From: Rhizobium croatiense
GTDB taxonomy: Bacteria > Pseudomonadota > Alphaproteobacteria > Rhizobiales > Rhizobiaceae
NCBI RefSeq assembly: GCF_019793465.1
Contig: NZ_JAILYJ010000008.1
Coordinates: 186,001-250,000, forward strand
Reading direction: 5' to 3'
DNA: 64,000 nt
The translations under genes and the position numbers were made by a program. The notes under the pieces were generated by a model. That model was not told the origin of the DNA and did not search any database. It saw only the letters and a list, made by a program, of their open reading frames with translations. This document shows positions 24,132 through 32,871 of this stretch, in pieces (the stretch's first letter is position 1; every line of letters starts with the position of its first letter).

Positions 24132-25463
24132 CTACTGCGCCGCCTCCTCCGTCATCCTTGCGTCGGAATAGACCTGGTTGCGGCCTCTGTGTTTGGCCAT
24201 GTAGAGGAATTGGTCGGCGGCGTTCAAATAATTCTCGAAGGTCTCGTAGCCGCCGATCTCGGCAATGCCGATGGAGATCGTGACGCCGAGGTCCTCGTCG
24301 TCGGCGGTGACCTTCAACCGCGATATATCCGAGCGGATTTCATCGCAAAGCTTGGTCGCAGCAGCTGAATCCATCTGCGGGAAGAGGATGGCGAATTCTT
24401 CGCCGCCAAGCCGCGAGAGAAGATTGTCGCTGCCCTCGAAGATCGTAAACAGCCGGTTGGCGACCGCTTTCAGCACCTTGTCGCCGATCTCGTGACCGTA
24501 GGTATCGTTCAGACGCTTGAAATGATCGATATCGAGGATGGCGACTGAACTCGGCACTTTCAGCCGCAGGCATTCGTTCACCAGCTTCGGGCCGTTGTCA
24601 TAGAAATAACGGCGATTGTAGAGGCCGGTCAGGTAGTCGCATGCCGCCGCCGCCCTCAGCTGCCGCATCTGCGCCAGCGTCTCGGCATTGTTGGCAATGC
24701 GGCATTGCAGCTCCTCGGCGACAAAGGGCCGGTAGAGGAAGTCGCTGGCGCCCGCCTTCAGGAAACTGGCTGACAGCATGCGGTCGTTGGACGAAGACAC
24801 GCCGATGACACGCAGCCGGTCCGAACCGAAGCGATGGCGGATGCGCCGCGTCAGCTCGTAGCCGCTCATATCGGGCATATGGTGATCGGTGACGACGAGT
24901 TCGATGTCGCTGTAGGCTTCGAGAGCGGCCAGCGCCTCGAGCCCCGAGCTTGCCTCGACGACGAGATATTGCTGCGCCTTCAAGAGGTCGACGAGCACCT
25001 GGCGTGCCGAGACGACATCGTCGACGACGAGCACCCGCGTCTTGCGGTTGGAGATCGCCCGGCGGACGGTAGCGACCAGATTGTCGAGCGCGAACTCATT
25101 GTCCTTCAACACGTAATCGATGACATTGCGCTCCATGATCCTGTTGCGCGTGTTGAGATCGAACGTGGCGGTGAAGACGATCGCCGGGATATCGTGCTCG
25201 ATCGTGCAGTCGAGCGCCTCGCCATAGGGCGAATCCGGCAGGTTGAGGTCGACGACGGCCATGGTGTAGCCGTGACCGTCTTCGGCAAGCTCCCGGCGAA
25301 GCGCTTTCAGCGACGAGCAGGATTTGACGGCAAGCCCAAGTTCCGTCTGGAATCGGTGGCAGAGCACGGCGGAAAACATCCGGGAATCTTCAACCAGAAG
25401 TATTTTGAGGCCGCCGGAGCGCAGCCCGATTCCATCCCGCTGAAAATCTGCTTGAAAAGCCAC
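24132..25463 (-). CDS. PleD-like response regulator: two receiver domains + GGDEF, 443 aa
   Basis: Receiver 1 (residues ~20-130) has phosphoacceptor Asp in VVDLNLPD and Lys in YVLKDN. Receiver 2 (~140-255) has Asp in VVTDHHMPDMSG but Arg in the Lys position (FLYRPF). The GGDEF domain (~290-430) has DYLTGLYNRRYF and the intact active site RLGGEEFAIL. At the inhibitory I-site position the sequence reads E-G-S-D rather than R-x-x-D, so product inhibition is probably lost. It should make cyclic di-GMP in the cytoplasm under phosphorelay control. The start is a GTG at 25463 with GGGGGA upstream. The related double-receiver gene lies 186 bp upstream, same strand. Confidence 0.85.
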   Translation of the reverse strand: MAFQADFQRDGIGLRSGGLKILLVEDSRMFSAVLCHRFQTELGLAVKSCSSLKALRRELAEDGHGYTMAVVDLNLPDSPYGEALDCTIEHDIPAIVFTATFDLNTRNRIMERNVIDYVLKDNEFALDNLVATVRRAISNRKTRVLVVDDVVSARQVLVDLLKAQQYLVVEASSGLEALAALEAYSDIELVVTDHHMPDMSGYELTRRIRHRFGSDRLRVIGVSSSNDRMLSASFLKAGASDFLYRPFVAEELQCRIANNAETLAQMRQLRAAAACDYLTGLYNRRYFYDNGPKLVNECLRLKVPSSVAILDIDHFKRLNDTYGHEIGDKVLKAVANRLFTIFEGSDNLLSRLGGEEFAILFPQMDSAAATKLCDEIRSDISRLKVTADDEDLGVTISIGIAEIGGYETFENYLNAADQFLYMAKHRGRNQVYSDARMTEEAAQ

Positions 25464-25649
25464 AGCCGCTATTCCCCCCTGCGCCCGACGGGCTCGACTC
25501 GGCCCTCCCACCGTCGGGGCAGACGATACCCGAGAGGCCTGTGCGCGTGAAGGGGACAAATGATGGCGTTACTTGTAATTGCAAAAAATCGATGCCGATC
25601 ACGGACCGGCATCTCCGCCTCACTGGCAATACTCATGCTGGAAGGGCCG

Positions 25650-26480
25650 TCAGGCAACCGCCCGCTCCTTCCGCATCGACTGAATTTGCAAGAGCGTATC
25701 GAGATTCTGATTGACGCGACAGTAGAACTCCTCGTCGATGAAGGGGCGCAGCATGAAATCGTTGCCGCCGGCTTTGAGGAACCGCGCCGAAAGCAACCGG
25801 TTCGAGGAGGAGGAAACCCCGATGATGCGCAGCTCGTGCGAGCCGATATTGGCGCGGATGCGCCGCGTTAGTTCGAAGCCGTCAATATCGGGCATGTTAT
25901 AGTCGGTGATCATCAGGCCGATATCCCGATTGGCCTTCAGGATCTCCAATGCCTTGCCGCCGCTGTCGGCGACGCTGACGCGGAAATTATAGCGTTTCAG
26001 CCGGCTCGACAACAACGCGCGCGCCGTCGCGCTGTCGTCGACGATCAGCACATGGTGGCGATGATTGGTCAGGAACCGGCAGATCGACTCCGCCAGCAGA
26101 TCGACCGCGAAGATATTGTCCTTGAGGATATAGTCGACGATGTCCTTGGCCATCAGCTTGTCGCGCATGCTTTCATGGAAGGTGCCGGTAAAGACGATGG
26201 TGGGAATGGAAAGATCGACGAGATATTCGAGCGCTTCGCCGTTTTCGGCGCCGGGCAGATTGATGTTCGAGATCGCCAGCGTGATCGGATCGGAAGATTT
26301 GTCGTAGGAAAACTGCAAATCCTCAAAGTTGCGGCAGATCTCGACATTAATGTCGAACAACTCCTTGAGGCGTTTGCTGATCATCGAGGTGAAGACGTTT
26401 GAATCTTCCGCGACAATAATGCGCGCGCCGGCAAACATCTCTCCGGAATATTGCATCCCCGAAATACCCAAAAACGACAT
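25650..26480 (-). CDS. Double-receiver response regulator without output domain, 276 aa
   Basis: Two receiver domains and nothing more. Receiver 1 (~residues 18-130) has VAEDSNVF and IDYILKDN..., but the phosphoacceptor strand reads LAISNINLPG with Asn where Asp is expected, so it is probably not phosphorylatable. Receiver 2 (~140-260) has IVDDSATARAL and Asp in MITDYNMPDIDG, with Arg in the Lys position (MLRPF). It is plainly a paralogue of the receiver half of the downstream GGDEF protein (shared RIIGVSSS and SARFLKAGGNDF patterns). It probably acts as a partner or modulator of that protein; inference. Confidence 0.8.
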   Translation of the reverse strand: MSFLGISGMQYSGEMFAGARIIVAEDSNVFTSMISKRLKELFDINVEICRNFEDLQFSYDKSSDPITLAISNINLPGAENGEALEYLVDLSIPTIVFTGTFHESMRDKLMAKDIVDYILKDNIFAVDLLAESICRFLTNHRHHVLIVDDSATARALLSSRLKRYNFRVSVADSGGKALEILKANRDIGLMITDYNMPDIDGFELTRRIRANIGSHELRIIGVSSSSNRLLSARFLKAGGNDFMLRPFIDEEFYCRVNQNLDTLLQIQSMRKERAVA

Positions 26481-26929
26481 GGTAAACCTTTAATGTAAAA
26501 TCCATCCCCGGCTCAAACTGATACATCAATTGATTTGACTAATCATTAATCAGCGAGAGACGGCGAAGCTTCCAGCTGGACCAGCCCGGGTTTCCTGCAG
26601 ATATGATTAAGAAATCAGGCGTGGAGCGCGGCGTTCTCCGCATCGAACGGGCTTTCACCGACAATTGTCGCGTTATAGGTCTTGGACCTTGATCTCAGCT
26701 TCGCGCTCTCTTTGGCGCAGTCGGGCCGCGGCATGGCAAGCATCTGCTTACCGATCGATCATGGGCGCATATCTCGTATGCGACGGCCGAAACCAGGTAG
26801 ACCGGCGCGGCGATAGAGCGTCGCAACGCTGCGAGACAAGAGCGTTGCCTTCAACCCGACCGGCTGGCGGAGCTCCGCGGAAGCCATTATAGATGCGTGA
26901 TCGACCCCAACCTGTGGGCGGATGTGCAC
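26481..26929. other. Gap between response-regulator operon and squalene-cyclase-like gene
   Basis: About 450 bp with no supported gene. The part near 26525-26555 is AT-rich with a short inverted repeat (TGATT-N5-AATCA, 26531-26545) and probably carries the promoter of the double-receiver gene. The rest (26600-26890) shows only short frames without ribosome sites. Confidence 0.4.
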
Positions 26930-27913
26930 ATGACCCAACCCGACCCGGTGATCGAATGGCTGCTCGATTCCGACCCGGCAATCCGGTGGCAGGTGATGCG
27001 CGATCTCATCGATGCCCCCGAAGCGGAGTGGATGGCCGAGCGGGCCAAGGTGGAGAAGGAAGGCTGGGGCGCGAGGCTGCTTGCCTGCCAGGACGAGGAC
27101 GGCCAATGGGCGGGCGGCGCTTTTCTTCCCACCGGATTCGACCCTCGCGAGTGGCGCGAGCGCGGCCAGCCGTGGACGCCGACAAATTTTTCGCTATCGC
27201 AATTGCGGGAATTCGGTCTCGATCCCGCCTGCGAGCAGGCCAGGCGCACCGTCGAATTGATCGGCGCCAATGCCCATTGGGAGGAAGGCGGCCAGTCCTA
27301 TTGGAAGGGCGAAGTCGAGGAGTGCATCAACGGCCGCACCGTCGCCGACGGCGCCTATTTCGGTGTCGACGTCTCCTCCATTGTCGAGAGGCTGACCGGC
27401 GAGCGCCTCGAGGATGGCGGCTGGAATTGCGAAAGGTGCAAAGGCTCCATTCGATCGTCCTTTGCCAGCACCATCAACGTGCTGGAAGGCCTGCTGGAGT
27501 TCGAGCGAGCGACCGGCGGTACGCCGCAATCGCGGGAGGCACGCAGAACGGGCGAGGAATTCATGCTGAAGCGCAACCTCTTCCGCCGTCTCGGCACCGG
27601 CGAGCCGGCCGACGAACGCTTCCTGCACTTCCTGCACCCGAACCGCTGGCGCTACGACATCCTCCGCGCCCTCGATTATTTCCGGTCAAGCACCCTCCTG
27701 ACCGGCTCCGCCCCCGATCCGCGCCTCGGCGAAGCGATCGCCCATCTTCGCATCCGCCGCCTTCAGGACGGCAGATGGCCGCTCGACTGGACCCTGCCGG
27801 GGCGCGTCTGGTTCGAGATCGACGAGGGAGAAGGTCAGCCCTCGCGCTGGATCACGCTCCGGGCAATGCGGGTGCTCAGATGGTGGGATGCCCACGCCTC
27901 AGTCAATTCCTGA
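26930..27913 (+). CDS. Squalene-cyclase-like (prenyltransferase/terpenoid toroid) protein, 327 aa
   Basis: The protein has QW-type repeats of the alpha/alpha-toroid fold: CQDEDGQWAGGAF (~residue 50), LEDGGWNCE (~165) and LQDGRWPLDWTLPGR (~285). At about 330 aa it is half the length of true squalene-hopene cyclases and lacks the DxDDTA catalytic motif, so it is probably not a full cyclase. A helical repeat protein binding or acting on something else is as likely. The ATG at 26930 is preferred; a GTG at 26897 gives 338 aa. No operon neighbours. Confidence 0.65.
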   Translation: MTQPDPVIEWLLDSDPAIRWQVMRDLIDAPEAEWMAERAKVEKEGWGARLLACQDEDGQWAGGAFLPTGFDPREWRERGQPWTPTNFSLSQLREFGLDPACEQARRTVELIGANAHWEEGGQSYWKGEVEECINGRTVADGAYFGVDVSSIVERLTGERLEDGGWNCERCKGSIRSSFASTINVLEGLLEFERATGGTPQSREARRTGEEFMLKRNLFRRLGTGEPADERFLHFLHPNRWRYDILRALDYFRSSTLLTGSAPDPRLGEAIAHLRIRRLQDGRWPLDWTLPGRVWFEIDEGEGQPSRWITLRAMRVLRWWDAHASVNS

Positions 27914-27971
27914 TGCCAAGCGAGCGCAGGACATGCGGACCACTCCGTCATTGCCCGATCCCCGCAGGTCC

Positions 27972-28496
27972 CTACGCACAGCAGCCGCTCCCCGTCGCCG
28001 AAGGACCGTAGCAGGCCGCAGCCTTTCTGCTCTCCTCGGCGAGCCAGCGGTCGCGCGGCTTGCAGCTTGCCGGCCGCGGCGAAAGGTCGACATGCACGGC
28101 CCCGCCACGCAAGATCGGTATTGCCGCGCAATAAAGCTGCATCGGCCGCACGCCGTCGCTGACTTCGAAAGTGAGCTTGGCGGTACCGTCGAGCGGCACA
28201 TGCTCGGTCACCTTTAGGATGATCGCATGGAATTTGCCGGCCGGCATATGCGTGCGCTCACCCTCGTCGATGTCCCAGAGCTGGATGAATATCTCCGTCC
28301 ATGCTTCCGGATTGGCGCCGCAATCAAGCGCTGAGAATTGGCCCGCCTTGACCTCGGTGATATGATAGCCCGGCTTCACCGGCCGGCCGTCGCAATGGAA
28401 AACAAGCGGCGCGTCCTTTTCGCCGGAGAGCGCATCAAGCAGCAGGCCGAGGCTTATCTCCTCCGCCTGAATTTTATTGTTGTCGATGGCATTCAT
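27972..28496 (-). CDS. DUF6428 family protein next to the ars operon, 174 aa
   Basis: Begins MNAIDNNKIQAEEISLGLLL with a GAGGA ribosome site. The central part (VFHCDGRPVKPGYHITEVKAG, then SALDCGANPEAWTEIFIQLW) is the DUF6428 signature. It carries eight Cys, ending in a CYGPSATGSGCCA tail with a vicinal Cys pair that could bind As(III) or another soft metal. It diverges from arsR with only 42 bp between the starts, and that gap holds a TTCAA-N6-TTGAA palindrome. Co-regulation by ArsR and a role in arsenic handling are inferred. Confidence 0.75.
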   Translation of the reverse strand: MNAIDNNKIQAEEISLGLLLDALSGEKDAPLVFHCDGRPVKPGYHITEVKAGQFSALDCGANPEAWTEIFIQLWDIDEGERTHMPAGKFHAIILKVTEHVPLDGTAKLTFEVSDGVRPMQLYCAAIPILRGGAVHVDLSPRPASCKPRDRWLAEESRKAAACYGPSATGSGCCA

Positions 28497-28520
28497 CTGC
28501 GCTAATCCTCGTTTCAACGA

Positions 28521-28536
28521 TTCAAGGATTATTGAA
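28521..28536. promoter_or_regulatory. ArsR operator candidate TTCAA-N6-TTGAA
   Basis: An inverted repeat in the 42-bp gap between the divergent DUF6428 and arsR starts, ending 2 bp before the arsR ATG and overlapping its ribosome site. ATTCAA/TTGAAT half-sites are usual for ArsR-family operators. A further TTCAA at 28513-28517 may extend the site. Confidence 0.6.
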
Positions 28537-28538
28537 AT

Positions 28539-28895
28539 ATGGATCAACGTCAAGCCCTCGCCGCATTCGGCGCGCTTTCGCAGGAAACGCGCCTCCATAT
28601 CATTCGCATGCTTGTCGTCTCGGGTCCCGACGGAATGGCGGCGGGCTCCATCGCCGAAAGGGCCGAGGTTTCGCCGTCAAACGTCTCCTTCCACCTGAAG
28701 GAGCTGGAGCGATCAGGGCTGATCACCCAGCAACGTGAATCGCGCTCGATCATCTACACCGCCAATTACGAGGCGCTTGGCGGTTTGATCCGTTTTCTGA
28801 TGGAGGATTGCTGCGGAGGGAACGCCGAAATCTGCGCGCCCGCCGCCGCCGTCGCCGCATGCTGTGCACCTGCAACCAAGGAGGAACTGCAATGA
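28539..28895 (+). CDS. arsR: ArsR-family arsenic-responsive repressor, 118 aa
   Basis: A winged-helix ArsR/SmtB protein: GALSQETRLHIIRMLVVSG, then AGSIAERAEVSPSNVSFHLK (helix-turn-helix) and LERSGLITQQRESRSIIY (wing). The usual N-terminal-helix CVC motif is absent. The Cys residues are all C-terminal: CCGG (residues ~90), EIC, and ACC near the end, as in several alphaproteobacterial ArsR types that sense As(III) with C-terminal Cys. It is the first gene of a tightly overlapped operon (ATGA junction with arsC) and likely represses it and the divergent DUF6428 gene. Confidence 0.9.
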   Translation: MDQRQALAAFGALSQETRLHIIRMLVVSGPDGMAAGSIAERAEVSPSNVSFHLKELERSGLITQQRESRSIIYTANYEALGGLIRFLMEDCCGGNAEICAPAAAVAACCAPATKEELQ

Positions 28896-29422
28896 CCACA
28901 GACCGCGTTTACAATGTGCTCTTTCTCTGCACTGCCAATTCTTCGCGCTCGATCCTGGCGGAGTCGATCCTGGAGACCGAGGGCAAAGGCCGGTTCAAGG
29001 CCTATTCCGCCGGCAGCCAGCCGAGAGGCGAAGTCAATCCATTGGCGCTGAAGGAACTGCAAGCGCTGGGTTATCCCGCCACCGGCTTCCGCTCGAAGAG
29101 TTGGGACGAGTTCGCCAAGCCCGACGCACCGGAGATGGATTTCATCTTCACCGTCTGCGACACCGCCCACGGCGAAGCCTGCCCCGTCTGGATCGGCCAT
29201 CCGATGACCGCTCACTGGGGCGTCGAGGATCCGGCCGCCGTCGAGGGCAGCGAGGTCGAGAAGGGCCGCGCCTTCGCACAGGCCGCCCGTTTCCTGAAAA
29301 ACAGGATCGTGGCCTTCCTCAGCCTGCCTTTGGCCTCGATCGACAAGCTGGCGCTGGAATCGCATCTGCGTCAGATCGGCGCGATGGAAGGCACGACCGC
29401 AAAACCGGCAGGGGCGGGCTGA
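28892..29422 (+). CDS. arsC: Arsenate reductase, low-molecular-weight phosphatase type, 176 aa
   Basis: The N-terminal P-loop is VLFLCTANSSRSILAE, the CX5R motif with nucleophile Cys (~residue 13). Redox cysteines appear in FTVCDTAHGEACPVW (~residues 85-100). This is the thioredoxin/glutaredoxin-coupled LMW-PTP-like arsenate reductase, converting As(V) to As(III) in the cytoplasm. The chain is longer than S. aureus ArsC (131 aa), with an extra C-terminal helix. The start at 28892 overlaps the arsR stop by 4 bp (ATGA), and the stop overlaps aqpS by one base. Confidence 0.9.
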   Translation: MTTDRVYNVLFLCTANSSRSILAESILETEGKGRFKAYSAGSQPRGEVNPLALKELQALGYPATGFRSKSWDEFAKPDAPEMDFIFTVCDTAHGEACPVWIGHPMTAHWGVEDPAAVEGSEVEKGRAFAQAARFLKNRIVAFLSLPLASIDKLALESHLRQIGAMEGTTAKPAGAG

Positions 29423-30123
29423 TGGCTTCTTACGATCTATCGCGCCGGCTGGTCGCGGAGGCGCTCGGCACCGCCATGCTGGTCGCAACCGTGGTCGGCT
29501 CCGGCATCATGGCCACATCGCTGACGGCGGATGTCGGGCTCGCCTTGCTCGGCAATACGCTGGCGACCGGCGCGATCCTGGTCGTTCTGATCACCGTGCT
29601 GGGGCCAATTTCCGGCGCCCATTTCAACCCGGCCGTCTCGTTGATCTTCGCCATGTCGGGCTCGCTGCCGAAACGCGACCTTAGCGGCTACGTGCTGGCG
29701 CAGTTTGCCGGCGGCGTGGCCGGCACGATCTGCGCCCATCTGATGTTCAACCTGCCGCTCCTGGAATTGTCGAGCAAGGTCCGCACCGGCGGCGCGCAAT
29801 GGTTTTCCGAGGGGATTGCGACCTTCGGCCTCGTCGCAATCATTCTCGCCGGCATCCGCTTCGAGCAGAAGGCCGTTCCATGGCTGGTCGGGCTTTACAT
29901 CACTGCCGCCTACTGGTTCACCGCCTCGACCTCGTTTGCCAATCCGGCGGTGGCCTTCGCCCGCTCCCTGACCGACACTTTCTCCGGCATCCGCCCGATC
30001 GACCTTCCGGGGTTCTGGCTTACCCAAATCGTTGGTGCGGTCGCAGCCCTCTTCCTGTTCACCTGGCTGCTGCAGCCAGCCGCATCATCCTCATCAACCC
30101 TGTCACCAGAAGCGAAACTATGA
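29422..30123 (+). CDS. aqpS: Aquaglyceroporin AqpS-type arsenite channel, 233 aa
   Basis: A MIP-family channel: six membrane helices with both NPA motifs (HFNPAVSLIFAMSG in the first half and FANPAVAFARSLTD in the second). The ars-operon position matches S. meliloti arsR-aqpS-arsC, where AqpS lets internally made As(III) flow out down its gradient. Here it stands in place of an ArsB or Acr3 pump. Translation is coupled on both sides (TGATG with arsC, ATGA with the next gene). Confidence 0.9.
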   Translation: MASYDLSRRLVAEALGTAMLVATVVGSGIMATSLTADVGLALLGNTLATGAILVVLITVLGPISGAHFNPAVSLIFAMSGSLPKRDLSGYVLAQFAGGVAGTICAHLMFNLPLLELSSKVRTGGAQWFSEGIATFGLVAIILAGIRFEQKAVPWLVGLYITAAYWFTASTSFANPAVAFARSLTDTFSGIRPIDLPGFWLTQIVGAVAALFLFTWLLQPAASSSSTLSPEAKL

Positions 30124-30542
30124 ACGTCACCATCTACCACAATCCCGCCTGCGGCACCTCGCGCAACACGCTGGCGATGATCCGCAATGCCGGTATCGAG
30201 CCTGATATCATCGAATACGTCAACACGCCGCCGTCACGCGCGGAGCTGGTCAAGATGATCGCCGATGCCGGCCTGACCGTGCGCCAGGCCCTGCGCGAGA
30301 AGGATACGCCCTACGCTGAACTCGGCCTCGGCAATCCCGATCTGAGCGACGACCAGTTGCTCGACGCCATGCTCGCCCAGCCGATCCTGATCAACCGGCC
30401 CTTCGTCATCACCCCGCTCGGCACACGGCTGTCGCGGCCTTCCGAGGTGGTTCTGGAAATCCTGTCGGAGACGCATAAGGGCGCCTTCACCAAGGAAGAC
30501 GGCGAGAAGGTGCTCGATACCGAAGGCAAGCGCATTGTCTGA
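30120..30542 (+). CDS. arsC: Arsenate reductase, glutaredoxin-dependent ArsC type, 140 aa
   Basis: The E. coli R773-like Ars[21 protein letters not shown] with the catalytic Cys12 and CGTSR loop, then [20 protein letters not shown] with the Arg residues that hold arsenate. It belongs to a family unrelated to the LMW-phosphatase ArsC three genes upstream, so the operon encodes two different As(V) reductases. The ATG overlaps the aqpS stop by 4 bp, and arsH starts 8 bp before its stop codon ends. Confidence 0.9.
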   Translation: MNVTIYHNPACGTSRNTLAMIRNAGIEPDIIEYVNTPPSRAELVKMIADAGLTVRQALREKDTPYAELGLGNPDLSDDQLLDAMLAQPILINRPFVITPLGTRLSRPSEVVLEILSETHKGAFTKEDGEKVLDTEGKRIV

Positions 30543-31242
30543 TCTTCCAGCTACTTCGCCGGCCCACCTTCGCCAACCGGATTTGGCGGCCTTGCGGCCG
30601 CCCTTCTCGACGCACAAGCCGCGCATCCTCATCCTTTACGGCTCGCTGAGGGCCGTATCCTACAGCCGTCTGCTCGCGCATGAGGCATCACGCCTGCTTG
30701 AGCATTTCGGCTGCGAAGTGCGGATCTTCGATCCCGAAGGCCTTCCTCTTCCCGACGGAGCGCCGGTCGCTCATCCAAAGGTCCAGCAATTGCGCGAGCT
30801 CTCCGCCTGGTCGGAAGGCCAGGTCTGGGTCAGCCCCGAGCGGCACGGCGCAATGAGCGGGATCATGAAGGCGCAGATCGACTGGATACCGCTGTCAGTC
30901 GGTTCGGTCCGGCCGACGCAGGGCAAGACGCTTGCCGTCATGCAGGTATCCGGCGGTTCGCAGTCGTTCAATGCCGTGAACCAGATGCGCATCCTCGGCC
31001 GGTGGATGCGGATGATCACCATTCCCAACCAGTCGTCGGTGGCAAAGGCTTTCCAGGAGTTCGACAGCGACGGGCGCATGAAGCCCTCATCCTTTTACGA
31101 CCGCGTCGTGGACGTCTGCGAAGAACTGGTGAAATTCACATGGCTGACGCGCGACGCCTCGGCCTACCTTACCGACCGCTACAGCGAGCGCAGAGAAGAA
31201 GCCGAAAAGCTTGAACGACGCGTGGGCCTCAAATCCATATGA
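30535..31242 (+). CDS. arsH: ArsH NADPH-FMN-dependent oxidoreductase, 235 aa
   Basis: A flavodoxin-like Ars[21 protein letters not shown] (FMN-phosphate loop), [20 protein letters not shown], and [20 protein letters not shown]. Family members oxidise trivalent organoarsenicals and reduce quinones or azo dyes. The start is a TTG at 30535 overlapping the ArsC stop; no ATG or GTG start fits this length better. It is followed by the MFS gene with an ATGA overlap. Confidence 0.9.
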   Translation: MSDLPATSPAHLRQPDLAALRPPFSTHKPRILILYGSLRAVSYSRLLAHEASRLLEHFGCEVRIFDPEGLPLPDGAPVAHPKVQQLRELSAWSEGQVWVSPERHGAMSGIMKAQIDWIPLSVGSVRPTQGKTLAVMQVSGGSQSFNAVNQMRILGRWMRMITIPNQSSVAKAFQEFDSDGRMKPSSFYDRVVDVCEELVKFTWLTRDASAYLTDRYSERREEAEKLERRVGLKSI

Positions 31243-32474
31243 CGCCCGTCGCTTCCGAACGGCCGCCCATTGCCGCCATCCTCGCGCTCGGCCTGACGCA
31301 GATCATCGGCTACGGAACCCTCTATTACAGCTTCAGCATCCTCGCGCTCGACATGGCGCGCGGGCTCGATTGGTCGGCGGAATGGATTTTCGGCGCGCTG
31401 TCGGCGGCACTGCTGATCGGCGGCCTGGCGGCTCCCGCCATGGGCAAATGGATCGATCGCTTCGGCGCCGGCCGGGTCATGACTTTGGGCTCGGCGATAG
31501 CGGCAATCGCGCTTGCCGGCTGCGCCTTTGCTCCTGGCAAAGTCGCTTTCGTCATCGCCCTGATCGCCGTCGAGACGGCGTCGAACCTCGTGCAATATGG
31601 CGCGGCCTTCGCCCTGCTGGTTCAGATAAGGCCGCGGGTGGCCCAGCGCAGCATCACCTATCTCACGCTGATCGGCGGTTTCGCCTCGACCATCTTCTGG
31701 CCAATCACCGCCGCGCTGCATGCCCACTTCTCTTGGCAGAGCGTCTATCTCATCTTCGCCGCGATCAATCTGCTCGTCTGCCTTCCCATCCATACTTGGC
31801 TGGCGCGCAGCGCCGGCCATCGCGGAACCGGCGAGAAGAGCGGCGCGACGAGGCGCATCGAACCCAGCCTTCCCGCCGCCGCGCGCACGCCGGCCTTCAT
31901 CCTGATGGTCACCGGCTTTGCGCTGGAAAGCTTCGTCAACGCGGCCCTTCTGGTCCATATGGTGCCCGTCATGTCGGCGCTCGGGCTCGGCGCCATGGCC
32001 GTCATGGTCGGCACGCTTTTCGGACCCTCGCAGGTGATGAGCCGCTTCATCAACATGGTCTTCGGCGGCAGCCTGCCGCAGCTCATGCTCGCCGTCATTT
32101 CCGCCGTGCTCCTGCCGGCGGCCCTTGTCATTCTCCTCCTCACCGCGCCGTCGGTTCCCGGCGCAGTGGTCTTCGCCGTGGTCTTCGGCCTCGGCTCCGG
32201 CCTCAGCAGCATCGTGCAGGGAACTCTGACCTTGGCGCTCTTCGGAAGCGAGGGCTATGGCCAGCGGCAGGGAAAAGTGATGTCGGCCCGCCTCGCCGTC
32301 TCCTCGACGGCGCCGTTCGCGCTGGCCTTCCTGATGGGCAATATCGGCGTATCATGGTCGCTGTCGATCACTGCCGGGCTCGGCGCCGCGGCCGTGGCGG
32401 CACTCCTCGCCATCCGGCCGCTGATGCGGATGCCCGTGGCGGCGCAAACGGCTCTGGCGCGCGGAGAGCCATAG
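31239..32474 (+). CDS. MFS transporter of the ars operon, 411 aa
   Basis: Twelve membrane helices with MFS motifs ([13 protein letters not shown] is the motif-A loop between TM2 and TM3; [17 protein letters not shown] in the second half). It is joined to arsH by an ATGA overlap, so it belongs to the operon. A related MFS protein, ArsK, exports As(III)/Sb(III) in Agrobacterium; a similar role, or export of an organoarsenical, is inferred. It is the only candidate active pump in the operon. Confidence 0.8.
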   Translation: MTPVASERPPIAAILALGLTQIIGYGTLYYSFSILALDMARGLDWSAEWIFGALSAALLIGGLAAPAMGKWIDRFGAGRVMTLGSAIAAIALAGCAFAPGKVAFVIALIAVETASNLVQYGAAFALLVQIRPRVAQRSITYLTLIGGFASTIFWPITAALHAHFSWQSVYLIFAAINLLVCLPIHTWLARSAGHRGTGEKSGATRRIEPSLPAAARTPAFILMVTGFALESFVNAALLVHMVPVMSALGLGAMAVMVGTLFGPSQVMSRFINMVFGGSLPQLMLAVISAVLLPAALVILLLTAPSVPGAVVFAVVFGLGSGLSSIVQGTLTLALFGSEGYGQRQGKVMSARLAVSSTAPFALAFLMGNIGVSWSLSITAGLGAAAVAALLAIRPLMRMPVAAQTALARGEP

Positions 32475-32492
32475 CCCCAGGGGGCCGCAGCC

Positions 32493-32759
32493 TTACTTGA
32501 CCACGGCCGAGCCCTTGATGATGTCGATCGTCTCGCCGCCGTCGAGGCCAATGCGGTCGCCGTCGGGCGTCGTCATGAAGCAGCCGGAAGGGCAGAGGTT
32601 TTCCGAAGCTCCGGCATCGACGACGACCTCGACGCGCTGGCCGCCCTCGGTGATGACAAGCACCACGGCGGCAGGATCGGTGTTGGTGATGGATGCCGCA
32701 TGGACTGCCGGCGCGGCGAGCATCGGGATAAGCAGAGCGGCGGCAAATCTTGCCATCAT
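32493..32759 (-). CDS. Small exported hypothetical protein, 88 aa
   Basis: Starts MMARFAAALLIPMLAAPAVHA, a clear signal peptide cleaved near residue 22. The mature ~65 residues are a beta-rich acidic segment with two Cys (LCPSGCF) and GLDGGETIDI. I do not recognise the family. It converges with the MFS gene, 18 bp apart, so it is not part of the ars operon. Two adjacent ATG starts are possible (32759, 32756). Confidence 0.6.
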   Translation of the reverse strand: MMARFAAALLIPMLAAPAVHAASITNTDPAAVVLVITEGGQRVEVVVDAGASENLCPSGCFMTTPDGDRIGLDGGETIDIIKGSAVVK

Positions 32760-32871
32760 GTGCGGCGGCGCGGGTGCGCCCTCCCCTCGAACGATCGGTG
32801 CTGCCCTCGGCAGCGATCCCGATGCAAGGGATCATGCACATAGACCTGTGAATGATGGCTGAATGAGCCGT

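Noticed and set aside
31211..32500. Alternative plus-strand frame over the MFS gene
   Set aside because: Low-complexity His/Arg product; the true frame has 12 membrane helices and an ATGA overlap with arsH.
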